Below, one piece after another: positions 20,280-29,791 of a DNA stretch of 64,000 bases. Source of the DNA: Sinomonas sp. P10A9. Lineage in GTDB: Bacteria; Actinomycetota; Actinomycetes; Actinomycetales; Micrococcaceae. A program made the position numbers and the translations under genes. Each line of letters opens with the position of its first letter. The stretch's first letter is position 1. The DNA lies in contig NZ_CP163302.1 in NCBI RefSeq assembly GCF_041022165.1, positions 2,666,001 through 2,730,000 on the forward strand, in the 5' to 3' direction. The notes beneath the pieces are model-generated. The model ran no database searches and had not been told where the DNA came from. It saw only the letters and a program-made list of their open reading frames with translations.

Positions 20280-21752
20280 TCAGTCCTGGCCCGGGCGCAG
20301 CACGATCCTGACCACGGTTCCGCCGCCCTCGCGCTCGTGCCGGTCGATCGTCCCGCCGAGTTCGCTGGTCACGAGCGTGCGCACGATCTGCAGGCCGAGC
20401 CCCTCATGGCGAGGCGCCCCGGATGGGAGCCCCACGCCGTCGTCCTCCACCGTGACCTCGAGCACCTCGGTGCCGGACTCGTCCCGGCGCCGATCTGCGG
20501 TGAGCCACACCGTGCCCGAACGGTCGGCGAGCCCGTGCTCCACGGCATTCGTCACGAGCTCGTTGATCACGAGGGCGAGCGGCGTCGCGAAGTCGCTGGG
20601 CAGCTCGCCGAATTCCCCGCGGCGCTCCGTCGACACGTGCTGGCCCTCCGTGGCCACCTCGGCCGAAAGCCGGAACTGCCGCTCGATCAGCTCGTCGAAG
20701 TCGACAGTCTGCGCAAGGCCCTGGGACAGGGTCTCGTGGACGAGGGCAATCGTGGCGACGCGCCGCATGGCCTGTTCGAGGCCTTGCTTGGCCTCCTCGC
20801 TCTTCATCCGCCGGGACTGCATTCGCAGGAGCGCGGCGACCGTCTGAAGATTGTTCTTGACCCGGTGGTGGATCTCGCGGATCGTGGCGTCCTTGGTCAC
20901 AAGCTCCATCTCGCGGCGCCGCAGCTCTGAGACGTCGCGGCACAGCACGATCGCACCGAACCGCTGATGCTCGTCCCGGAGCGGGATGGCGCGGAGGGAA
21001 AGGGTCACGCCGCGCGACTCGATCTCGCTGCGCCACGGCATGCGACCCGTCACCACGAGCGGGAGCGTCTCGTCCACGAGTCTGCGGTCCTTGAGCAGCC
21101 CCGTGGTCATTTCGGCAAGCGAGCGTCCCTCGAGCGACTCGATGCCGCCCAGACGTCGGAATGCCGAGACTCCGTTGGGGCTCGCGTACTGCACGACACC
21201 CTCCGCGTCGAGCCGGATGAGCCCGTCGCCTACGCGCGGCGCCCCGCGGCGCGACCCCGTGGGCGAAGCGAAGTCCGGCCATAGGCCGAGCGTACCCATG
21301 CGGAGCAGGTCGTAGGCGCACTGCCGATAGGTCAGCTCAAGCCGGCTGGGCATCCGTGAGCTCGAGAGGTCCAGATGCGAGGTGACGACGGCGAGCGTGC
21401 GGCCGTTGCGCACGAACGGCACCGCCTCGACGCGCAGCGCCATCTCGGAGTTGAAGCTCGTCTCGTGGTGGCGCTCGATCGACTGGCTCGCCCAAGCCTT
21501 GTCGACGAGGGGCCTGAGGTCGGAGCGGATTCGCTCGCCCACGAAGTCGGTGTGGAAGACCGTGTGAGTGGTTGAGGGGCGCACGTGGGCGAGTGCCACG
21601 TAGCCATCCTCAGGATCGGGGAACCACAGGGCGAGGTCGGCGAACGCGAGGTCCGCCACGAGCTGCCAGTCACCGACCAGCAGGTGCAGCCACTCGGCGT
21701 CCCCGGGGCCGAACTCGGCATGCTCCCTGATGGGGTCCGTGAAGATGGCCAC
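20280..21752 (-). CDS. pdtaS: PdtaS-like sensor histidine kinase
   Basis: A 490-residue soluble kinase. It has an N-terminal GAF-like domain (about 1-150), a PAS-like domain (about 175-285), a HisKA_2-type H-box 'IREIHHRVKNNLQTVAALL' with the phospho-His near 293, and a HATPase domain with N-box LVINELVTNAVEHG near 395, plus DDGVGLP and GLGLQIV. This is the architecture of PdtaS (Rv3220c), which phosphorylates the RNA-binding antiterminator PdtaR; no pdtaR is visible here. GTG at 21752 is preceded by an AAGGCGG ribosome binding site. It is convergent with whiB1, the same order as in mycobacteria. Confidence 0.93.
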   Translation of the reverse strand: MAIFTDPIREHAEFGPGDAEWLHLLVGDWQLVADLAFADLALWFPDPEDGYVALAHVRPSTTHTVFHTDFVGERIRSDLRPLVDKAWASQSIERHHETSFNSEMALRVEAVPFVRNGRTLAVVTSHLDLSSSRMPSRLELTYRQCAYDLLRMGTLGLWPDFASPTGSRRGAPRVGDGLIRLDAEGVVQYASPNGVSAFRRLGGIESLEGRSLAEMTTGLLKDRRLVDETLPLVVTGRMPWRSEIESRGVTLSLRAIPLRDEHQRFGAIVLCRDVSELRRREMELVTKDATIREIHHRVKNNLQTVAALLRMQSRRMKSEEAKQGLEQAMRRVATIALVHETLSQGLAQTVDFDELIERQFRLSAEVATEGQHVSTERRGEFGELPSDFATPLALVINELVTNAVEHGLADRSGTVWLTADRRRDESGTEVLEVTVEDDGVGLPSGAPRHEGLGLQIVRTLVTSELGGTIDRHEREGGGTVVRIVLRPGQD

Positions 21753-21807
21753 CTGTACCGCCTTGTCTCAAGCACTGTCGAGGGATCGCGTCCGCCTGCC
21801 GGGCGAA

Positions 21808-21843
21808 GCGAGAGGCCGCGGGGAGTTCCCCGCGGCCTCTCGC
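21808..21843. terminator. terminator hairpin downstream of gdh
   Basis: A perfect 16-bp stem (21808-21823 with 21828-21843) with loop agtt, between the leftward gdh stop and the leftward pdtaS start. The T tail is poor, which is common in high-GC genomes. Confidence 0.85.
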
Positions 21844-21852
21844 ATCAGCGCG

Positions 21853-24800
21853 CTAGTGACGCACGATCGACCGCAGCAGCCTCAATGCTACCGAGAGCGA
21901 GGCCATGTCGTCGCGCTCGAGGGAGTTGACCTCGGCGAACATCGCCGCCGCGCGGTCCAGCTGATCGCGGTTCTCCCCCGCCCACACCTCGAGCCTGGCG
22001 TCCGGCGACAGGGAGTCCGGCGCGGCATCCATGACGGAGCGCGTGAAGTCCGACACGGTGCTGTAGAGGTCGTCCCGCAGGGCGGCCCTCGCGAGGGCCT
22101 CCCAGCGGTCGCGGCGCGGGAGCGCCGTGATCCGCTCGAGCAGACTGTCGATCTGGAAGCGGTTGAACACGGTGTAGTAGACGCCTGCCACCTGCTCCAC
22201 CCCGGCCCCGGTGGTCTGGGCGATCCGTGCGACGTCCAGGAGCGCATAGCTCTCGAACAGCTCGGCCCAGCGGTGGGCGAGCCCCTCGGGCAGACCCCAC
22301 GTGCGGGCCTTCTCGAGCCACGATCCCACGCGTTCGGCGTCCTGCCCGCGCAGGTAGTTCAGGAGCTTTGAGCGCAGCGCCGCGAGCGGCGCCCGGTACG
22401 TATCGACCACGCCCGCGATGTCCTGTCCGGAGGTCCCCTGGTGGAGGAGCCAGCGGACGGCACGGTCCAGGAGCCGCCGCACGTCGAGGTGGATGGCGGT
22501 CCAGTGCTCGGTCGGGAACGATGCGGGGAGCGCATTGAGCTCATCGGTCATCTCGTCGAGCCGGTACACCTCGCGCAGGGCGACGAACGCCTTGGCGACG
22601 GCGGCCGGCGTCGCGCTCGTCTCCTCGATGGTGCGGAAGGCGAACGTGATGCCGCCGAGGTTGATCATGTCATTCGCGACGACGGTCGCAATGATCTCGC
22701 GGCGCAGCGGGTGGCTGTCGAGCTCGTCCCCGAACCGCTCGGCGATCTCCACTGGGAAGTAGTTCCGCAGGGTGTCCTTGAACCACGGGTCGTCGGCGAG
22801 GTTGCTGTCGCGCAGGGCCTCGGTCAGCTCGATCTTGGCGTAGGCGACGAGGACCGAGAGCTCGGGCGCGGTGAGTCCCTGGCCCTGCTCGAGTCGCTTG
22901 TGCAGCTGCGCCGTGGTCGGCAGCGACTCGATGTCGCGGTTGAGGTCCGCCTCCTTCTCGAGCCAGTCCATGAGTCGCTCGAAGCTCGGGCTCCACTCGA
23001 CGACCCTCGCGCGGTCGTTGACGAGGAGGATGTTCTGGTCGACGTTGTCCGCCAGGACCAGACGTCCCACCTCGTCGGTCATCGTAGCCAGGAAGGCGGC
23101 CCGCTCGGCCGCGGACAGCTTGCCCGCGGCGACCATGCGGTCCACGAAGATCTTGATGTTGACCTCATGGTCCGACGTGTCGACGCCGGCCGAGTTGTCG
23201 ATCGCATCCGTGTTGATGATGACGCCCTGGAGCGCCGCCTCGATGCGGCCGTGCTGGGTGAAGCCGAGGTTGCCGCCCTCGCCCACGACCTTGACCCGCA
23301 GGTCGCGCCCGTCGATGCGGATCGCGTCGTTGGCCTTGTCGCCGACCTCCGCATTCGTCTCGGTGCTGGCCTTGAAGTACGTTCCGATGCCGCCGTTGTA
23401 GAAGAGGTCGACCGGCGCGAGCAGCACGGCGCGGAGCATGTCGGTGACGCTCAGCTGCGTTGTGCCGTCCGGGAGGCCAAGCGCTGCGCGAACCTCGTCG
23501 GAGACGGGGATCCACTTCGCGCTCCGCGGGAACACCCCGCCGCCGGCGCTGATGAGGGCGCGGTCGTAGTCGTCCCACGAGGAGCGCGGAAGGTTGAACA
23601 GGCGCCGACGCTCCGCGAAGGAGGCAGCGGCGTCGGGCGTCGGGTCCAGGAAGATGTGCCGGTGGTCGAAGGCCGCGACAAGGCGGATGTGCTCCGAGAG
23701 GAGCATGCCGTTGCCGAACACATCGCCGGACATGTCGCCCACCCCGACCACGGTGAAGTCCTCGGTCTGCGTGTCCAGATCGAGCTCGCTGAAGTGTCGC
23801 TTGACTGACTCCCACGCGCCGCGGGCCGTGATGCCCATGGCCTTGTGGTCGTAGCCCACCGACCCGCCGGACGCGAAGGCGTCGCCGAGCCAGAAGCCGT
23901 AGTCAAGGGAGAGCCCGTTGGCAATGTCGGAGAAGCTCGCCGTGCCCTTGTCGGCCGCGACCACGAGGTACGTGTCGTCGTCGTCATGGCGCACGACGCC
24001 GGCCGGCGGCACAACCTGTTCGGTCGCCACCCCGTTGTCCCCCACCACGGTGAGGCGATTGTCCGTGATGTCGAGGAGTCCGCGGATGAACGTCTTGTAG
24101 CTCTCGACGCCCTCGGCGAGCCATGCCGCACGGTCCCGCGAGGGATCCGGGAGCCGCTTGGCGTAGAAGCCGCCCTTCGCACCCGTGGGGACGATGACGG
24201 CGTTCTTGACGACCTGCGCCTTGACGAGCCCGAGGATCTCCGTGCGAAAGTCCTCGCGGCGGTCGGACCAGCGCAGCCCGCCGCGGGCTACCTTGCCGAA
24301 CCTCAAGTGCACACCCTCGACCCGCGGCGAATAGACCCAGATCTCGTAGGCGGGCTTCGGCGAGGGCAGGCCCTCGATCTGGCCGGGTCGCAGCTTGAAG
24401 CTCAGGTACGAGTGGCCGAGGTAGTAGTTGGTGCGCAGCGTGGAGTCGATGAGGTTGATGAACGTGCGCAGGAGGCGGTCGGCGTCGAGCGTCGGAACCT
24501 GCTCGAGCGCGTCGACGAGCTCGGTCTTGATCTGCGCGGAACGCTCGGCACGTTCGGCGTCGCCGAGCTCGGGGTCGAAGCGGGCCTCGAAGTAGGCCAC
24601 GAGACGGCGCGTCACGTCCGCGTTGCCGAGCAGCGTGTCCGCGATGAACCCGTAGGAGTTCATGTTCCCGATCTGGCGCATGTACTTCGCGTACGCACGC
24701 AGGATCTGTGCCTGGCGGGAACGGAGGCCCTCCCGCAGCACGAGCCGGTCGATGTTGTCCGATTCGGTCTCACCCGCGAGGGCCTGGCCGAACGACTCGG

Positions 24801-26754
24801 CGAGCAGGCCGCCAGTGGAGAGGGGGTCGACGCCGGCAGGGTACTTGAGCCCAAGGTCATACAGGAAGAACTCCCGTGAATCCCCCGTCTCGATCTCGAA
24901 CGGGCGCTCATCGAGCACCTCGAGGCCCAGATTGTGGAAGTACGGCAGGATCTGGCTCAGGCTCTTGGGCTCGAAGAGGTAGAGCTTGACGCGGGCGTCC
25001 TCCTCGAGGGCCTCGCCGTCGTCGTGTGGGAGGTAGACGTGGACCGCGGGACGCTCGGACAGCGCGGCGCTCGCGCCGTCGGCCGCGGCCTCGCCCCCCA
25101 CGCGCTGGGCGGCGTACTCCTCGAAGCGGGTGATGTCCTCGAGGGCGTCGTCGATGCCGAAGTCAACGCGGTACGACGCGGGGAAGGCCTCGCCCCACAC
25201 CGCGGCAAGGTGCTCGGCCGCGTCGAGCGGCCGGTTCTCGTGCAGCACCTGCGCGATGCCCTCGCTCCAGGACCGGGTCGCCGTCACGAGCCTCTGCTCG
25301 AGGGCATCCCTGTCGACGGCCGCGAGGTCAACCGGGGCGGACTCGGTGTCCTTGGGCAGCCGGATCCGGAAGTACAGTCGGGCGAGAGCGGAATCGCTCA
25401 TCTGCGAGTCGTAGTCGATCGAGGAGGAGTGGAACTCCTTCGCGAGCTCCTGCTCGATCCGGCGGCGCACCGCGGTGTTGTAGCGGTCCTTCGGCAGGTA
25501 GACGACGGCGTTCATGAACCGGCCGTAGATGTCCGGGCGGAGGAAGAGCCGCGTGCGGCGGCGCTCCTGGAGGCGGTGGATCCGCGTGACCGTCTCGAGG
25601 AGGGTCTCGGTGTCGATCTGCATGAGCTCGTCGCGCGGGTAGGTCTCGAGGATCGCCAGGAGGTCCTTGCCCGAGTGCGAGTCGGCGGGGAACCCCGAGC
25701 GGCGCATGACCTCGTCGATCTTGTCCTTGACGATCGGGACGGTCCGCGCCGACTGGGTGTACGCGCTCGAGGCGAACAGCCCGATGAAGCGACGCTCGCC
25801 GTCGACCTGGCCCTGTGCGTCGAAGCGCTTGATCCCGATGTAGTCGAGGTACGTCCGGCGGTGGACGGTGCTGCGGGAGTTCGCCTTCGTGATGTTGAGG
25901 GCGCGCCGCTCGCGCGCGTGGGCCTGGCCCTCGGCGGTGAGGTGCTGGAGGGCATGGGAACCCTCGCCGCGCAGCAGTCCCAGCCCGCTGCCGTCGACGA
26001 GCTCGAGGACGTCCTCGCCGTTGACCGACTTGAGGTCGTACTCGCGGTATCCGAGGAAGGTGAAGTTGCCGGCGTCGAGCCAGCGGAGCAGGTCCTGGGT
26101 CGATGTGAGGTCGGGAATGTCCTCGGCCCCGGCGACGGATCCGAGGCCGTCGGCGATCTCGAGGGCCTTGGCGCGCATGGGCTGCCAGTCATCGACGGCC
26201 GCGCGCACGTCGCCGAGGACGCGGCGGATGCCCTCGATGAGCTGGGTCTTGACCGCGGCCGAGGCACGGTTCGTCTCGACGGCGATCCACGACTCGATGT
26301 GCGTGGCGTTGTCGCCGTCGGAGACGAGTGCGCTCAGCAGCGGCATCGTGGCCGTGTCTCCGCTGGTCATCCCCCACTGGGCGGGCACGCGGTCGACGGC
26401 GACGAGCATGCCGTCGCTCTTGCGCCGGGTCACGACGAACATCGGGTGGACCACGAGGTGGATCGGCGCGCCCTCGCGGACGAGCTCGGCGCTCACAGAG
26501 TCGACGAGGAACGGCATGTCATCCGTGACGATGTAGACGACGCTGCGGCCGCCCTCGTCCGTGACGGCGATGTTCGCCGTGCCGGTCTCCCGGCCCTCGG
26601 CGACGGCCCAGTGCTGCCGTGCCCGCTCGGCGAGCGCCTCGGCGCTGTACGCCTGCCGGTCCTCCTCGGCGAGATGCTCGTAGTAGTTGGCAAGGAAGCG
26701 GGATTCCTGATCCGCTGATGGAAAGGGGGTCTGCTGGGCAGTACCGGTCGACAC
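21853..26754 (-). CDS. gdh: NAD-specific glutamate dehydrogenase, large (180-kDa) type
   Basis: About 1633 residues, the size of the large bacterial NAD-GDH class that oxidises glutamate to 2-oxoglutarate and ammonia. The long N-terminal regulatory region includes 'IVTDDMPFLVDSVSAELVRE'. The catalytic region shows 'GGLRWSDRREDFRTEILGLV' and 'VPTGAKGGFYAKRLPDPSRD', with the catalytic Lys near 856, then 'VVGVGDMSGDVFGNGMLLSE' for nucleotide binding. The frame is open upstream, but GTG at 26754 has a GGAGG ribosome binding site 9 bases before it and gives the usual N-terminus (STGTAQQTPFPS). In mycobacteria this enzyme is inhibited by GarA; nothing here tests that. Confidence 0.95.
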   Translation of the reverse strand: MSTGTAQQTPFPSADQESRFLANYYEHLAEEDRQAYSAEALAERARQHWAVAEGRETGTANIAVTDEGGRSVVYIVTDDMPFLVDSVSAELVREGAPIHLVVHPMFVVTRRKSDGMLVAVDRVPAQWGMTSGDTATMPLLSALVSDGDNATHIESWIAVETNRASAAVKTQLIEGIRRVLGDVRAAVDDWQPMRAKALEIADGLGSVAGAEDIPDLTSTQDLLRWLDAGNFTFLGYREYDLKSVNGEDVLELVDGSGLGLLRGEGSHALQHLTAEGQAHARERRALNITKANSRSTVHRRTYLDYIGIKRFDAQGQVDGERRFIGLFASSAYTQSARTVPIVKDKIDEVMRRSGFPADSHSGKDLLAILETYPRDELMQIDTETLLETVTRIHRLQERRRTRLFLRPDIYGRFMNAVVYLPKDRYNTAVRRRIEQELAKEFHSSSIDYDSQMSDSALARLYFRIRLPKDTESAPVDLAAVDRDALEQRLVTATRSWSEGIAQVLHENRPLDAAEHLAAVWGEAFPASYRVDFGIDDALEDITRFEEYAAQRVGGEAAADGASAALSERPAVHVYLPHDDGEALEEDARVKLYLFEPKSLSQILPYFHNLGLEVLDERPFEIETGDSREFFLYDLGLKYPAGVDPLSTGGLLAESFGQALAGETESDNIDRLVLREGLRSRQAQILRAYAKYMRQIGNMNSYGFIADTLLGNADVTRRLVAYFEARFDPELGDAERAERSAQIKTELVDALEQVPTLDADRLLRTFINLIDSTLRTNYYLGHSYLSFKLRPGQIEGLPSPKPAYEIWVYSPRVEGVHLRFGKVARGGLRWSDRREDFRTEILGLVKAQVVKNAVIVPTGAKGGFYAKRLPDPSRDRAAWLAEGVESYKTFIRGLLDITDNRLTVVGDNGVATEQVVPPAGVVRHDDDDTYLVVAADKGTASFSDIANGLSLDYGFWLGDAFASGGSVGYDHKAMGITARGAWESVKRHFSELDLDTQTEDFTVVGVGDMSGDVFGNGMLLSEHIRLVAAFDHRHIFLDPTPDAAASFAERRRLFNLPRSSWDDYDRALISAGGGVFPRSAKWIPVSDEVRAALGLPDGTTQLSVTDMLRAVLLAPVDLFYNGGIGTYFKASTETNAEVGDKANDAIRIDGRDLRVKVVGEGGNLGFTQHGRIEAALQGVIINTDAIDNSAGVDTSDHEVNIKIFVDRMVAAGKLSAAERAAFLATMTDEVGRLVLADNVDQNILLVNDRARVVEWSPSFERLMDWLEKEADLNRDIESLPTTAQLHKRLEQGQGLTAPELSVLVAYAKIELTEALRDSNLADDPWFKDTLRNYFPVEIAERFGDELDSHPLRREIIATVVANDMINLGGITFAFRTIEETSATPAAVAKAFVALREVYRLDEMTDELNALPASFPTEHWTAIHLDVRRLLDRAVRWLLHQGTSGQDIAGVVDTYRAPLAALRSKLLNYLRGQDAERVGSWLEKARTWGLPEGLAHRWAELFESYALLDVARIAQTTGAGVEQVAGVYYTVFNRFQIDSLLERITALPRRDRWEALARAALRDDLYSTVSDFTRSVMDAAPDSLSPDARLEVWAGENRDQLDRAAAMFAEVNSLERDDMASLSVALRLLRSIVRH

Positions 26755-26808
26755 TCTGGCTCGCCTCCAGGGAACGGGGTTGCCACTTCGCAGCCCTCTC
26801 ACCCGAGC

Positions 26809-28122
26809 CTAGCGCGGCACTGGCGCCACGGCTTTGGTTCGGCGTCCAGCGAATCTTCGATTCTGCCGTACAGATGCACAGACGAGTTCCGCGATGCCGT
26901 GCCGCAGCGCAGACTCGGGGGCGCATTCGAGCAGAACCTGCCCGTTGAGGAGTGCCGCGTCGGCAGCGCCCGCGTCGTGCGGAATCATGGCCGCGATCGG
27001 AGCCCCGGGCCCGAACCTCTCCCAGGCCTCGCGCAGGGCGCGCTCCGGGAACCGGCCGAGCGCAGAGGCGCGCACCTTGTTGAACACGACCGTCGGGGCC
27101 GAACCCGGGACCGCCTGATCGAGCTCCGCGAGCGCCCGCACCAACCGGGGCATACCGATCGAGTCCGCCGCGCCCACCGCGAACACACGGTCCGCGAGCT
27201 CGAGCGCACGCAGGGTCGTTGCGTTGCGGCGGGGTGCCATGGTGTCGAAGCTGAGCTCCTCGTCCGCCTCGAGGCAGAAGCCGATGTCCACGACGACCGT
27301 CTCGGCGAGCTCGCGGCAGCGCTCGAGGACCGCGCCAAGGGCCGCCGCCCGCAGCTCGGGCCACCGGTCAGCCCGCGTCAGTCCCGTGAGGACGCGGAGG
27401 ATGCCTCCGCCGATGACGACGGGCGTGGCCACCCGCTCGAGCGCACTCCGGTCGAGGAGCCCCTGATCGGCGAGCCTGCACGCCTGGGCGAGCCCGGCGG
27501 AATCGTCGAGCAGGCCGAGGACTCCCGCAACGGAGCCTCCGTACGTGTCAGCGTCGACGAGGATGACGCTCCGGCCGGACGCGGCGAGCTCGGCGGCGCA
27601 GTTGACGGCAACGGTGGTCCGGCCCGGCGAGCCGATGGGCCCCCAGACCGCGAGGATCTCCCCTTCCTCCACCGGTGCGGCGGCGTCCCCGACCGGCGCC
27701 GCCTCTTCCGTCGAGGTGGCTGGCCGCGCCCCGGCGAGCCCGAAGGACGACGACGGTACGGCGCCGGCGCTCTCCGGCGCCCTGTCGACGGCCTCGCCGA
27801 TAAGCCGCGCGAGCTCCGGCGCCGGCACGGCCTCGGGAGCCGCGAGGACCCCGAGGCCCGCGAGCCGGCCCCGCTCGGCGTCGTCATCCGTGAGGCCCAC
27901 GAGGGCGACGCCCACCGTGGCGAGGCGGTCGATGAGCGTCGCCGTGATGTCCTGGGTGCCGCCGGCGACGACGGCCGCGCGGGCCAGCCCCGTCTGGCAG
28001 GCCGCGACGAGCTCCTCGAGCTCGGAGCAGCGGCGCACCACGGTGACCGGCCCGTGGAGCCGCTCGAGTGACCCGACGAGCTCGGCCTGGCCGGCGCCGA
28101 TGGTGACGACCGGAATGCTCAT
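26809..28122 (-). CDS. CpaE/MinD-like ATPase with deviant Walker A
   Basis: A 437-residue protein. The N-terminal receiver-like half (1-130) has no obvious phospho-acceptor. An Ala/Pro-rich linker is followed by a ParA/MinD-type ATPase domain from about 155. The P-loop reads GPIGSPGRTTVAVN, with Arg where MinD and ParA have the invariant Lys, followed by 'SVILVDADTYGGSVAGVLGL'. The layout matches CpaE/TadZ proteins that position Flp pilus machinery. It overlaps the upstream SAF gene by 4 bases (ATGA). No other Flp pilus genes (tadA, tadB, pilin) are present, so its partner system is unknown. The Arg may reduce ATP hydrolysis. Confidence 0.8.
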   Translation of the reverse strand: MSIPVVTIGAGQAELVGSLERLHGPVTVVRRCSELEELVAACQTGLARAAVVAGGTQDITATLIDRLATVGVALVGLTDDDAERGRLAGLGVLAAPEAVPAPELARLIGEAVDRAPESAGAVPSSSFGLAGARPATSTEEAAPVGDAAAPVEEGEILAVWGPIGSPGRTTVAVNCAAELAASGRSVILVDADTYGGSVAGVLGLLDDSAGLAQACRLADQGLLDRSALERVATPVVIGGGILRVLTGLTRADRWPELRAAALGAVLERCRELAETVVVDIGFCLEADEELSFDTMAPRRNATTLRALELADRVFAVGAADSIGMPRLVRALAELDQAVPGSAPTVVFNKVRASALGRFPERALREAWERFGPGAPIAAMIPHDAGAADAALLNGQVLLECAPESALRHGIAELVCASVRQNRRFAGRRTKAVAPVPR

Positions 28123-28760
28123 CGGGGGCCGCCCGTGGGGTTCCAGACGAGGGAGACCTTGGCGCTGTTCGCCTGCGCCCCGAGCACCTGGGCGAGCTTG
28201 GCATCCTCGACCAGCACGAGCACGTGCGTCTCGCGGCTGCCGCCGAGGGTCGTCGAGGACGCCTCGATGTGGGCGATCTCAGCACCCGGGACGAGCAGCT
28301 TGGGCTCCGCGAAGCCGTTGCGCCCATCGGGCAGCGCCACCCACACGTCCACGCGCGTCCCGACCGTGGCCTCGGCCGGGAGCGACTGGCCGATGCTGAT
28401 CGAGACTGGCTTGCGGTCGACGGCGCGCGGCTCGCCGAGACTCGATGCCGGCACGAGGTCACCCTTGGCCACGCGCTGGAGCGCGACCTTGCCCTCCGGC
28501 AGGGCGTCCGGGGCCAGGTAGCGCCCCTCCGCGTCCCCGAGCCGGACGTCGACGCGGACGAGCCGACTCGCGTCGATCGTCTGGCCGACGGCGATGTCCT
28601 CCTTCGCGGCGTACGCTCCGACCGTCTTGTCCGCGGCATCCACGAGAGCGACCACGCCCGCAATGGATGCGAGCACGAGAAGGAGACCCACGAGCAGCCG
28701 CGGATCCTTCCATGACGGCTTCGTGAGCCGGGTCCCCGGTGCATTCTCGGCAGCTGGCAT
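28119..28760 (-). CDS. SAF-domain membrane protein (CpaB/RcpC-like)
   Basis: A 213-residue protein with one N-terminal membrane anchor (residues about 22-42, 'LLVGLLLVLASIAGVVALVD'). It is followed by a SAF domain beginning 'VGAYAAKEDIAVGQTID', as in CpaB/RcpC proteins that assemble the Flp pilus secretin channel, and then a beta-rich tail with 'VPGAEIAHIEASSTTLGG'. ATG at 28760 has a GGAGGGGAA ribosome binding site. It is the promoter-proximal gene of a two-gene unit with the CpaE-like ATPase. A 10-bp repeat array lies about 80 bases upstream. No secretin or other Flp gene is visible. Confidence 0.8.
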   Translation of the reverse strand: MPAAENAPGTRLTKPSWKDPRLLVGLLLVLASIAGVVALVDAADKTVGAYAAKEDIAVGQTIDASRLVRVDVRLGDAEGRYLAPDALPEGKVALQRVAKGDLVPASSLGEPRAVDRKPVSISIGQSLPAEATVGTRVDVWVALPDGRNGFAEPKLLVPGAEIAHIEASSTTLGGSRETHVLVLVEDAKLAQVLGAQANSAKVSLVWNPTGGPR

Positions 28761-28840
28761 TGCGTTCCCCTCCAGTCGCAGGCCGCTGACCGGCCCCCTT
28801 CGTCATTCTGTCGGGGGTCGGCGTCCAGCCCAAGTCGCAC

Positions 28841-28890
28841 CGCGTCAAACGGCATCAAACTGTGGATAACTGCATCAATCCGCTCCGAAC
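28841..28890. promoter_or_regulatory. 10-bp direct-repeat operator array 1
   Basis: TCAAAC occurs at 28845 and 28855, and related hexamers follow in the same 10-bp register at 28865 (gataac), 28875 (TCAATC) and 28885 (ccgaac). The same consensus, TGCATCAAAC, recurs in array 2 near 29792-29841. The array sits between the divergent SAF-CpaE unit and the small HTH gene, about 28 bases before the latter's ATG. Head-to-tail binding of a BldC-like protein is inferred. Confidence 0.7.
28861..28869 (-). promoter_or_regulatory. perfect DnaA box inside operator array 1
   Basis: tgtggataa is the reverse complement of TTATCCACA, the DnaA box consensus. It coincides with the third, most divergent unit of the 10-bp array. 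Confidence 0.55.
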
Positions 28891-28917
28891 GATGCCTTCA
28901 AGTGGCAGAATGTGTCC

Positions 28918-29139
28918 ATGCCTCGTTTCCTGACGCTCGCGGATGTGTGCGAGCAGCTCCAGATCAGCCCGGCGCAGGGCTACGCCCTCGTGCGCAGCGG
29001 GGAGCTCAAGGCCATCCAGGTCGGAGGGCGGGGGCAGTGGCGGGTCGAGGACGTCAAGCTCGAGGAGTACATCCAGGAGAGCTATGCGAGAGCTGAGAAG
29101 GCGCTCGCCGAGAACCGCCGAGCCCACTCGGGAAGCTGA
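28918..29139 (+). CDS. small MerR/excisionase-type DNA-binding protein (BldC-like)
   Basis: A 73-residue protein made up almost entirely of a winged-helix HTH_17 domain. 'FLTLADVCEQLQISPAQGYA' forms the HTH and 'GELKAIQVGGRGQWRVEDVK' the wing, followed by a short helix (EEYIQESYARAEKALAENRR). It has no recombinase neighbour, so a regulator like BldC is more likely than a phage excisionase. ATG at 28918 is chosen; GTG at 28912 in the same frame would add two residues. BldC-type proteins bind direct repeats as cooperative head-to-tail multimers, and a 10-bp direct-repeat array lies immediately upstream, suggesting autoregulation and control of neighbours. Confidence 0.85.
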   Translation: MPRFLTLADVCEQLQISPAQGYALVRSGELKAIQVGGRGQWRVEDVKLEEYIQESYARAEKALAENRRAHSGS

Positions 29140-29160
29140 TCCTCCGGGCCTCCGGACCTC

Positions 29161-29721
29161 CTAGCCCCCGGACCGCACCGCGATCAGGGCCCCGAACGGC
29201 ACCGCCACTGCACCGCCGACCCCTGACCCGTTCCTTCCGTGAACCGGCATGACCTCGAGATAGTCCGCCCCGACGGTGTCGATCGTTCCGATGACTGTCA
29301 GCGGTTCGGAAAGCCCCGACTGAAGGAAGCAGGTCACGAGGGCACGGTCGCGCGCGAGTGTCCGCAGCGCCGACGCCAGCGAGCGGGTCCGGCGCACTGT
29401 GGACGCCTCCGTCCGTGACCTTCGCCCGAGACCGGCCACCGTCACGACGGACCGGAGAGGGACGAGAACGCTGTGCGGGGCCGACTCGAGGATGAACCAG
29501 GCGTCGGAGATCTGCCGGAGCGTGCCGCGGAACCGGACGCCGCCTGCGAGCATCACGTGGACCGGAGTCTCGCCCTGACCCCGCAGGCGGTCTTCGAGGG
29601 CGATTGCACCCTGTTCCGCCCGCACGAGCTCGGCCACCTGGGCCTCCCGGTCCAACTGGCCCGCGGCTGCCAGCTGCCCTTCGAGATCGGCGAACACATC
29701 GTCCCAGCGCATGTCGATCAC
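29161..29721 (-). CDS. conserved actinobacterial hypothetical protein
   Basis: A 186-residue soluble protein with no recognised domain name. The N-terminal third is helical ('WDDVFADLEGQLAAAGQLDR'). The middle and end are beta-rich with 'HVMLAGGVRFRGTLRQISDA', 'FILESAPHSVLVPLRSVVTV' and 'VIGTIDTVGADYLEVMPVHG', reminiscent of Sm-like/PRC-like beta barrels. GTG at 29721 or ATG at 29712 may be the start. It is divergent from the LysM gene across a spacer that contains operator array 2, and convergent with the small HTH gene. Function unknown. Confidence 0.7.
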   Translation of the reverse strand: MIDMRWDDVFADLEGQLAAAGQLDREAQVAELVRAEQGAIALEDRLRGQGETPVHVMLAGGVRFRGTLRQISDAWFILESAPHSVLVPLRSVVTVAGLGRRSRTEASTVRRTRSLASALRTLARDRALVTCFLQSGLSEPLTVIGTIDTVGADYLEVMPVHGRNGSGVGGAVAVPFGALIAVRSGG

Positions 29722-29791
29722 CCTAGGGAGGAACCGTCCGGGCGGTCAATCCGACTCAAAGCAGACCCCCACTGGACAATTGCCGAGTTTC

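Noticed and set aside
24934..26718. 594-codon open frame opposite gdh
   Set aside because: Antisense shadow of gdh with no domain logic and a repetitive Asp/Val/Arg composition.
28918..29139. Phage excisionase marking an integrated element
   Set aside because: No integrase, attachment-site repeat or phage gene is nearby, and its neighbours are conserved chromosomal genes; a BldC-like regulator fits better.
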